From the NCBI GenBank assembly GCA_024642645.1, contig JAHEAS010000139.1:1-7800 (forward strand): DNA of 7,800 nt. Reading direction: 5' to 3'. Within the stretch, counting starts at the first letter, position 1, and the number at the start of each line of letters is the position of its first letter. The translations under genes and the position numbers were made by a program. This document shows positions 1 to 6,900 of the stretch, piece after piece. This DNA is from Saprospirales bacterium (GTDB lineage: Bacteria; Bacteroidota; Bacteroidia; Chitinophagales; Saprospiraceae). The notes beneath the pieces are model-generated. The model had not been told where the DNA came from, searched no databases, and saw only the letters and a list, made by a program, of their open reading frames with translations.

Positions 1-1
1 A

Positions 2-2176
2 ACCTTTGGAATTAATGGTGCAAATTATGATTTTTATCCAGGCCCATTAAATCCAGAAACTGGCCTGCCATTCTCAGAACTTGATTTACAACATTTCAAC
101 AAAATCTGGACAGTTGGAAGAAATGATTTGGAACAGCATATTGCCGACTATGCCGACAACGGGACCATTGACGACCCCGTTCTTTCAATAATTGGTTGGC
201 CGGGCAGCCGGAATCCGTATTTTAATACAATCAATGGCTTCAAAATGCCAGAAATGCCCGATGGAGCTGCCCCGTTTTTTGACCGAAATGGTGACGGCAT
301 TTACAACCCATTTCAGGGTGACTACCCACTGCCCGAAGGCGTTTCGCCCGATGAGCTTCCCGAGCAGATGGTTTGGCAGGTTTACAATGATGCAACAGGC
401 GAACATGGCGAATCGGAAGGATTGCCGCTCGGCTTCGAAATTCAACAGACTGCTTGGGCCTTCCGTTGCTATGAGAACTCGTTGCTCAATCAAACCCTTT
501 TTGTTTCGCATAAAATCATTAACCGTTCTGGAAGGGACTATTCTGATGTTTATGCTGGGCAATGGTCAGACTTGGATATTGGCTGTCACTTGGATGATTA
601 TTCAGGTTGCAACCCTTCACTGAATACGTATTTTGACTACAATGCTGGGCAAATTGATATTTCAAATTGCAATGGACTAGCCAATTACGGCGAATTTCCT
701 CCTGTCCAGGCCGTTACATTTTTGAACCAGAAAATGACTGGATTTCAAGTCATGAATAATGTAGGGTTCAACAATCCTTTGGTTGGAATGACTGACCCCA
801 GCTCCGATATTGAGTTTTATCGTTGCTTAACCGGCTTTTGGAAAGACGGAACGCCTTTGACGGTAGGAGGAAGTGGCTATGAGCCTGGAATGACAAATTT
901 GCAAACCACCAAATTTGCCTTTCCTGACAATCCGAATGACCCTGCTGGTTGGTCACAATTTGTTGAAGGCTTACCATTTTTTGATGTTAGACAAGTCGGG
1001 AGTGTACGCTTCGACACTTTCAAAAATGGCGAGGTCAAAAAAATTGACGTGGCATTTTCCACCCATTTTGACCCAAAACTCAATCATGTAGAACAAGTCT
1101 CATTAATTTATGACGAGGTTCCAAAAATCAAAAACTGGTACGCCACGGGATTCGAGGGCGCCTGTACGCAGCCTGATTGCGATGGTGACTGCATTTGGCC
1201 GGGCGACGCAAACAACGACGGAATTGCTAACCAATACGACTTACTGGCCATGGGGCATGGCTTCGGAACGGAAGGCCCGGCACATTATGCCTCCAAAGTT
1301 TGGACGCCACAGTCAGGTGGCAACTGGCTTCAGTCGCTACCAAGCGGGCTTAACTTCAAGCACTTGGATGCCGATGGCAACGGGAAAGTGGAACCTGCCG
1401 ACTTTGAACTAACGAAACTTCATTTCGGCAAGTTCAGGAATGATTACTTAGATGACGGACAGTATCTAGCTGGTGAGGATATCTACTTTGACACTTCCGT
1501 GGATTTAGATGACGGTGTATTGGACCGGTCAGAAGGTGCATTCAACTTATTCGTTAGCAAATTGCCAATAGACAGCCTAATGGGCTTGGCACTGACCGTG
1601 GAGTTTGATACCAATTATTTTGAAGACTTTCCAATTGTCAAAACATCCTTCCCAGACTATCCCAACTTCTCCTTTGCTCCAAGAAACGAAAACAACCGCC
1701 TGACAGGCGAGTTGGATTTTGTTGTGGTAAAAAATGATGGCAATAGCATCACAGAGAATGAAAAACTGTTCAAGGCACTGTTGATGAAACCCAAAGCCAT
1801 GCTGCCCAGTGCCAACACGACACTCCGGTTTAAGCAGATTCGAGGGTTAATGCAAAACGGAAAAGAAGTTGCCTTCGGCGGAAAAGACTTGAACATTCGT
1901 TTCACTGGGTTTGAGGTCAAAAAAATCAAACCCTTCGAACCAGTGCTGAATATTTATCCTAACCCCTCGGACGGCGTATTTTACTTCCATCTCGACCAAG
2001 AGGAAGTGGCCAATCTGCGCATATTGGATGCAATGGGCAGGTTAGTGGATGTTCAACCAAGGGTTCATCAGCGGGACTTCATGGTGGATTTAACGGACTA
2101 TAGCTCAGGTGTGTATTTTATGCAGTTGACGAGGCAAATAGGTGTGCAGACGTGGATATTAGTGAAAGGGAAATAG
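2..2176 (+). CDS. Secreted T9SS cargo protein with dockerin-like Ca loops and C-terminal type A sorting domain (5' partial)
   Basis: The frame is open to the left edge, so the true start lies outside the window. The TTG at 128 is only an internal codon: 42 in-frame codons precede it and encode family-like sequence (HFNKIWTVGRNDLEQHIADY). At least 724 residues are visible. Counting from the TTG codon as residue 1, residues 1-340 match the large secreted proteins common in Saprospirales, with 'FFDRNGDGIYNPFQGDYP' (51-67) and a 'WSDLDIGCHLDDYSGC' segment (146-161). Residues 357-435 carry two dockerin-type calcium loops: D360/N362/D364/N368/D371 and D414/D416/N418/E422/D425. Residues about 606-682 form a T9SS type A sorting domain (VLNIYPNPSDG, then LDAMGRLV, SSGVYFMQL, WILVKGK end). 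The family predicts export across the outer membrane by the T9SS and surface attachment or release. The substrate or binding role is unknown; no catalytic motif was recognised. The next gene follows closely on the same strand. Confidence 0.9.
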   Translation, partial: TFGINGANYDFYPGPLNPETGLPFSELDLQHFNKIWTVGRNDLEQHIADYADNGTIDDPVLSIIGWPGSRNPYFNTINGFKMPEMPDGAAPFFDRNGDGIYNPFQGDYPLPEGVSPDELPEQMVWQVYNDATGEHGESEGLPLGFEIQQTAWAFRCYENSLLNQTLFVSHKIINRSGRDYSDVYAGQWSDLDIGCHLDDYSGCNPSLNTYFDYNAGQIDISNCNGLANYGEFPPVQAVTFLNQKMTGFQVMNNVGFNNPLVGMTDPSSDIEFYRCLTGFWKDGTPLTVGGSGYEPGMTNLQTTKFAFPDNPNDPAGWSQFVEGLPFFDVRQVGSVRFDTFKNGEVKKIDVAFSTHFDPKLNHVEQVSLIYDEVPKIKNWYATGFEGACTQPDCDGDCIWPGDANNDGIANQYDLLAMGHGFGTEGPAHYASKVWTPQSGGNWLQSLPSGLNFKHLDADGNGKVEPADFELTKLHFGKFRNDYLDDGQYLAGEDIYFDTSVDLDDGVLDRSEGAFNLFVSKLPIDSLMGLALTVEFDTNYFEDFPIVKTSFPDYPNFSFAPRNENNRLTGELDFVVVKNDGNSITENEKLFKALLMKPKAMLPSANTTLRFKQIRGLMQNGKEVAFGGKDLNIRFTGFEVKKIKPFEPVLNIYPNPSDGVFYFHLDQEEVANLRILDAMGRLVDVQPRVHQRDFMVDLTDYSSGVYFMQLTRQIGVQTWILVKGK
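1196..1432 (+). other. Dockerin type I-like double calcium-loop region inside the T9SS cargo protein
   Basis: The segment begins WPGDANNDGIANQYDLLAMG and ends LDADGNGKVEPADFELTKLH. Each half has the EF-hand-like D-x-N/D-x-D/N spacing with an acidic residue at position 12, as in dockerin repeats and in the stand-alone Ca loops often found in Bacteroidota secreted proteins. The two loops lie about 54 residues apart, with a Trp-containing insertion between them, which is wider than in classical cellulosomal dockerins. I infer structural calcium binding rather than assembly with a cohesin partner, because no cohesin is visible here. Confidence 0.7.
1943..2173 (+). other. T9SS type A C-terminal sorting domain
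   Basis: The final 77 residues show the usual order of conserved blocks in this domain family: 'IYPNPSDGVF', a central 'LRILDAMGRLV', then 'VDLTDYSSGVYFMQL' and a short basic end 'ILVKGK'. This domain directs proteins already in the periplasm through the type IX secretion system, and it is removed on export. It is the strongest taxonomic marker in the window, because the T9SS is confined to the Bacteroidota group. Confidence 0.9.
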
Positions 2177-2220
2177 TGCAAATGACAAAATGGACTACCT
2201 TGCTGCCAAAACAAAAACGC

Positions 2221-3252
2221 ATGAAATTTCACCACCTACTTCTTTTTCTTTTTCTCTATTCCTGTGGAAGCAATAGCAATACGGAATCCAATACTACCGA
2301 TAATGGTGTGTCAATGCCGAATTCCATCGGTAATATTGAACGGATGTCGCCGGAGCTGGATGCCATCATCGCACCAGATGCCAGAATTGAGGTGATTGCG
2401 GAAGGATTTACTTGGTCTGAAGGGCCGCTTTGGGTGGAAAATGGTGGCTACGTTCTTTTCACCGATGTGCCCGAAAACAAGATTTTTAAGTGGAAAGAAG
2501 GTGAGGGCATCAGCTTGTACCTCTCGCCGTCTGGATTCACGGGTGTTAAAACTGATAGCCCGGAACCGGGTGCAAATGGGCTTACGCTCAATCCTTCAGG
2601 CCAACTCGTCATGTGCCAACATAGTGACCGTCGAGTAGCCATCATGGATGCACCTTTAGAAAACCCTGCATCAAAGTTTACGACCAAAGCGGATAAATGG
2701 AACGGCAAACGCTTGAACAGTCCGAACGATTTGGTGATTGACAAAAACGGCAACCTCTATTTCACCGACCCACCTTATGGACTAAAAGGTCATGCTGAAA
2801 GCCCGCTAAAGGAAATCCCATTCCAAGGTGTTTATCGGGTGGCGACTGATGGCAAGGTCGTCCTGCTTGACTCATCGCTTAGCCGCCCCAACGGAATCGC
2901 ACTTTCACCGGATGGTGCTATGCTTTTTGTAGCAAACTCTGACCCTGAACGGGCAATATGGATGGCATACGATGTTCAACCAGATGGGGGTGTGGCAAAT
3001 GGACGCTTGATAAAAGATGTGACCGAGATGGTAAGCGATTCGTTAAAAGGTTTGCCCGATGGTATGAAGGTAAGGGGGGATGGAACTATTTTCGCTACCG
3101 GCCCTGGTGGTGTTCTTGTTTTCAAAATGGATGGAACCATGCTAGGGCGCATAAATCCCGGTGAAGCTACAGCCAATTGCGCTTTCGGAAGCGATGGTTA
3201 TCTTTACATTACTTCCGACATGTATCTTTGCCGAGTAAAGTTAAAGGATTAA
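2221..3252 (+). CDS. SMP-30/gluconolactonase/LRE family lipoprotein
   Basis: A 343-residue protein, typical in length for this six-bladed beta-propeller family of Ca/metal-dependent sugar lactonases and related hydrolases. The start at 2221 gives a short lipoprotein signal (MKFHHLLLFLFLYSC) with lipobox LYSC and lipidated Cys15, so the protein should be anchored to a membrane facing the periplasm or the surface. The ATG at 2182, five bases after the previous stop and behind an AAGGGA stretch, is an alternative that would add 13 residues; a GTG at 2152 overlapping the previous gene is less likely. The four metal ligands expected in the family are all present: E67 (SEGPLW), N169 (NSPNDL), N224 (RPNGIA) and D280 (LPDGMK). 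Repeated propeller-strand motifs are 'GNLYFTDPPYG', 'GVYRVATDG', 'LSPDGAMLFVANSD' and 'GSDGYLYIT'. The activity is probably hydrolysis of a lactone such as an aldonolactone, but the true substrate cannot be read from sequence. It may share a transcript with the upstream T9SS cargo gene. Confidence 0.9.
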   Translation: MKFHHLLLFLFLYSCGSNSNTESNTTDNGVSMPNSIGNIERMSPELDAIIAPDARIEVIAEGFTWSEGPLWVENGGYVLFTDVPENKIFKWKEGEGISLYLSPSGFTGVKTDSPEPGANGLTLNPSGQLVMCQHSDRRVAIMDAPLENPASKFTTKADKWNGKRLNSPNDLVIDKNGNLYFTDPPYGLKGHAESPLKEIPFQGVYRVATDGKVVLLDSSLSRPNGIALSPDGAMLFVANSDPERAIWMAYDVQPDGGVANGRLIKDVTEMVSDSLKGLPDGMKVRGDGTIFATGPGGVLVFKMDGTMLGRINPGEATANCAFGSDGYLYITSDMYLCRVKLKD

Positions 3253-3638
3253 TCAAGCTGGCTGCAGCAAAAAATGAAGGAAAAGGTTTTGGTTTTAGCT
3301 TAATGAGTAATACTTTTTCCAAGGCAATTAGATATTATTTGTTGCAATTAAAACTAAATTTTGACAAAAAAGAGCGCTAAAGCATTGTATAGTTGATGCT
3401 TATTCATGCAATAGTATTATATCTAGTCTATACCACTAATGGTGTATTGTCCAAAAACATTATTAAAGTTCGAATTAGCGTTTTAACTTTGTCTTATCAA
3501 AACAGTTTTTTTGTTTAGACTTCAAAGATTCTTCCTCATTACTTTTATTTGTCTCACCATACTTGACTTAGCTTTTTAAGCAATTTTTTCCTGGTCTTAA
3601 TCATTACATTACTTGAGTTTTCTGGTTGTATCAAGCTA

Positions 3639-3655
3639 ATGAACATAATGTTCAT
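3639..3655. promoter_or_regulatory. Perfect 17-base palindrome, candidate operator
   Basis: The bases read ATGAACAT-A-ATGTTCAT: two perfect 8-base arms around a single central A. This is the best dyad I found in the intergenic region. It lies 133 bases upstream of the start of the giant surface-protein gene. Its size and odd-length centre suit a binding site for a homodimeric transcription factor, but no regulator gene is in view and the function is an inference. Confidence 0.4.
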
Positions 3656-3723
3656 ATTGCTCAATTTATCGCTTTTTTGATAAACCGGCCATGCACACCA
3701 AAGGAGCTATGTTTTACCATGGC

Positions 3724-3757
3724 TAGTTTTGTAGTATTATTTGGAAATAACATTTTG
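3724..3757 (+). promoter_or_regulatory. Possible Bacteroidota-type promoter elements upstream of the giant gene
   Basis: TAGTTTTG at 3724-3731 matches the TAnnTTTG -7 element of Bacteroidota vegetative promoters, but no TTTG lies at the right distance upstream. Alternatively, the same TTTTG could serve as a -33 box to the TTTTG-ending stretch at 3750-3757, which lacks the TA part. Either reading would give a leader of about 25-50 bases before the ATG at 3788. Another exact -7-like TAACTTTG occurs at 3484-3491, again without a -33 partner. All are weak matches in AT-rich DNA. Confidence 0.2.
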
Positions 3758-3787
3758 ACAATATTAAATTAACCAAAACAGTAACTT

Positions 3788-3913
3788 ATGAAAAAGAATT
3801 CTTTGACGTATGTATCAAAGATGTCAAAAGCATTCCGGTCACCCCACAAGGCTATCCGGTTACTAATGGCATCTCTGTTCGTTTTATTTTTAGCGAACAT
3901 ACAAATAAATGCA
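3788..3913 (+). other. Sec signal peptide of the giant surface protein
   Basis: It covers residues 1-42: a long N-region with several Lys and Arg, a core rich in Leu, Phe and Ala (residues 25-36), and a polar end INA before Q43. This fits signal peptidase I cleavage; Cys44 is not in a lipobox context, so lipidation is unlikely. Internal ATGs at 3821 and 3872 would shorten the N-region but keep the hydrophobic core. Confidence 0.8.
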
Positions 3914-6900
3914 CAATGCCAAACTTGCTGCAATGGCAGTAAGCCGAAGTCATTGATAATGCTGTACAATGGAAAATCTTGTGCTGAATCCGTGACCTGC
4001 CAAGCGCCTGACAAATGGTCTTGCTCGGGTGCAGGCCCAGGCAATGCTGCTACTGTTTACATTACCGTTAGCAAGAATGTTGATGGTAGTGGAGGCACCT
4101 ATTTTGCAGGCAACGTCAACCTGAACACTGAGTTCACTGCAAATTCAGCTTCTGGCGGGAGTTCTACCTTCCCATCCAACACTTTTTTCAATGTTTACAG
4201 CAGCCAAGGAGGTTCCTTGTTGCAGGCGGTGAAAATCCACCTTTCGTGCTCTACACCACTCGTAGCAGGTGACCAACTCGGTAGTTTTAAGATTCAGAAA
4301 ATTACCCTGGCTGACAACACAATATGCAACGCACCGGCGCCACCGCCGCCGCCGCCTACTTGCCCTACTCCAGTGGTCACAATCAACAATAGCTCCAGCA
4401 ACAACGTGGGCCCAGTTTGTAAAAATGACCAAGTCATTTACAAGACTACCGACTTAGGGTATTCTTGTTTTGTTTATACCTGGAACTTTGGTGCTAATGC
4501 AACTCCTTCCACGGCTACAGGCATAGGGCCACACACGGTAACCTATTCTTCTACTGGGACAGCAACTGTAACCCTTAGCACTACCAACAATTGTGCAGGA
4601 GGAGTTGGTAGCACCATTTGCCCGCCTCCGCCGCCTCCGCCGATGGGTTCTAACTGCTGTGATGGCAACAGTGGAAAACCAAAAAGCCTGATGATAAAAT
4701 ACACAGGTCAGGGCTGTTCCTCTACTAACACCACACAGCCTTCCGACAAGTATTCTTGTGAAGATATCGGCAACGGCCCAAGCAGCGACCCAAGTGTTTA
4801 CATCGTAGTTGCCGAAAAAGAAGACGGTACCGGAAAGATTTATTTTACTGGCAATGTTGCCATTAATGATACATTCAACCCGAATGCTGGAAATGTAGGA
4901 GATAATGAATTCAAGTCAAACACTTGGTTCCTGGTATATAGCAACCAAGGAGGTACCCTGCTCCAAAAGATAAAAGTTCACACTTCTTGTTCTGCACCAT
5001 TGGTGCCGGGTGAGAATTTCGGTAGCCTGCTGCTCGAAAGTGCAACATGGTCGTCTGGTGCTACTTGCGACGTCAACAGTGGTTCTGGTGGAAATGGCGG
5101 CGGAAGTGGCGGAGCAGATTGTTGCGACAGCAACAGCGGCAAGCCCAAATCCCTTACTTTACAGTACAATGGCGAGAGCTGCTCAGAAACCAGCACTTCT
5201 CAGCCTTCCGATAAATATTCATGTGCTGATGTTGGCAACGGACCCAACGGTGCTTCATCCGTCTATATCATTGTGAATGAGAAGGCGGATGGCTCCGGCG
5301 TCAGCTACTTTACTGGCAACGTTAGCAATGGCGATACGTTTACTGCCACCTCGCCAAGCAGTTCGCTGCAGACCAATACCTTCTTTATCGTCAAAGCCAG
5401 CCAAAATGGTGCTGTTCTTCAAAACATCAAAATCCATACGTCCTGCTCAGCCCCGCTGGTTTCTGGCGATCAGTTTGGCAGCTTGGTATTGTTGGCAGCT
5501 ACTTGGTCATCAGGTGCGACCTGTGGTCAAGTAACACCTCCGGGCCCAGATTGTATTGATTGTAACAAAACCACTACCGTTACGGTAACTGTGCAGGATT
5601 GTGCCTGTATCAACCAGGGCGGCGATACCGACGGGGACGGCGTTTGTGACAATGTCGATTGTGCTCCGAACGATCCAAACTTCCCAAAACCTGCTGGGAC
5701 ATCTTGCAATGATGGCAACCCGAATACCACCAATGACGTCATCCAAGCGGATGGCTGTTCTTGTGCTGGTACACCGGTCTGCAACCTTGCGGCAACTTTC
5801 TCAGTGCCCAATGGCTGTCTCACGCAATCATTCCTGATTTTTGCGGATGCAAGCGACCCTTATTTCCCGCCAAACAATCCGAACTATACTTACTCGTACA
5901 ACATTCAACCTGCAAATACTGTAGCTGGATTGACCACGATTGACCCACGTTCGGTAACTGCTACCTTCAATACAACTGGCCTAAAGACGGTCACAGTAAC
6001 GATAACTAATCCAGCAATCCCAAACTGTACCCTTGTAAAAACGACAACCTTCATAGTATCGGATTGCGGCCCATGTGTCAACCAGGGCGGTGACAGCGAC
6101 GGCGACGGCATCTGCGACAACGTGGACTGCCAGCCAAACAACCCGGCCTTCCCCGCGACACCAGGCACACCTTGCAACGATGGCAACCCGAACACCACCA
6201 ACGATGTGGTAACTGCCGACGGTTGCGGCTGTGCTGGAACACCAAGCGGTCCTGATTGTGTGAACGGAATTAATATTTCGGTCAACAACAACACGATAGT
6301 TGTGACTGGCCTCGGCGGCGCACCCGTTTCATCTCTACAAGTATTCAGTGGTACTTGGCAAACAGTATTTAACTGTTTCGCAAACTGTGGTGCTTCTCAA
6401 TCAATTGTAGTAACGCCGGGCACCTACTATGTTTACGCAAAATACTACTCGGCCAGCTACCAGTTGATTTGCGAGAAACAAGCAACACTTACCGTAACTG
6501 GAGGGCCTTGTATTGACAGCGACAGTGATGGCGTCTGCGACAATGTGGACTGTCAGCCTAACAACCCGGCCTACCCAGCTACTCCGGGCACGTCATGTAA
6601 CGACGGTAACCCGAATACTATCAACGATGTAGTTACTGCCAATGGTTGTGGCTGCGCTGGTACGCCAGTAACAGTTTGCGATAATGTCACTTCCGGTGGT
6701 ACAATCGGATTTGGAACTGGTTGTGCGGCCAGCATTTCAGTAGCTTGTAATGCCGCTATTCCTACTATCGGCAATTGCGTATCTCCAGCTGGTGGCAGCG
6801 GTGCAATTGAAACCATTTGGTTAAAAAGCAACACTAGTTGCTCACCACCGACAACAACGGCAGCTGAAGTAATGGCAGGCCTTGACCCTCATTGGGTAGT

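Larger units (their letters stand above)
3253..3787. other. AT-rich intergenic region of about 535 bases, no supported gene
   Basis: This stretch is visibly richer in A and T than its neighbours and contains only very short reading frames. A 67-codon frame ending at 3380 starts inside the lactonase gene and has no recognisable content, so it is not called. A five-codon frame at 3709 (ATG TTT TAC CAT GGC TAG) sits behind an AAAGGAG but is too short to support. No strong GC-rich terminator hairpin follows the lactonase gene; a weak 4-base stem GCTT/AAGC with a following T-run lies at 3571-3589. The region probably holds the promoter and regulatory sites of the giant gene that starts at 3788. 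Confidence 0.7.
3926..5524 (+). repeat. Three copies of a Cys-Cys-starting extracellular domain (A1 3926-4327, A2 4655-5068, A3 5120-5524)
   Basis: Each copy is about 135 residues. Shared blocks in order: CC-x-G/S-NSGKPKSL (A1: CCNGSKPKSL), Y-x-G-x-x-C, Q-x-x-DKYSC (A1: DKWSC), VYI-x-V, DGSG-x-x-YF-x-GNV, NT-F/W-F-x-V, S-x-x-G-x-x-LQ-x-x-K-I/V-H, then HTSCSAPLV-x-G-x-x-FGSL and, in A2 and A3, TWSSGATC at the end. A2 and A3 agree at well over half of their positions by eye but use different codons, so the duplication is old. A1 is the most diverged: it carries an extra Cys (CAESVTC), LSCSTPLV instead of HTSCSAPLV, and lacks the TWSSGATC end. The pattern resembles an uncharacterised domain seen in bacterial surface proteins; I cannot name a function. 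Confidence 0.75.

Noticed and set aside
3177..3380. 67-codon + strand frame overlapping the end of the lactonase gene
   Set aside because: It starts inside a well-supported gene in another frame, runs into AT-rich intergenic DNA, and has no recognisable signal or motif.
3571..3589. GCTT-TTT-AAGC hairpin followed by a T-run, as a terminator
   Set aside because: The stem is only four base pairs, lies more than 300 bases after the lactonase stop and sits in AT-rich DNA where such matches are common.
3665..3684. TTTATC ... GATAAA inverted repeat with an 8-base loop
   Set aside because: The 6-base stem is almost all A/T and the loop is mostly T, so it is likely chance in this composition.
3709..3726. 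Five-codon leader frame behind an AAAGGAG
   Set aside because: It is too short and lacks any run of regulatory codons or attenuator hairpin, and Bacteroidota rarely rely on such ribosome binding sites.
5905..6294. 129-codon minus-strand frame opposite the giant gene
   Set aside because: It is the reverse-strand shadow of the Ca-loop modules; similar minus-strand frames recur wherever the same repeat occurs (for example 5527-5823 and 6571-6834), which is expected from repeat codon composition rather than from real genes.
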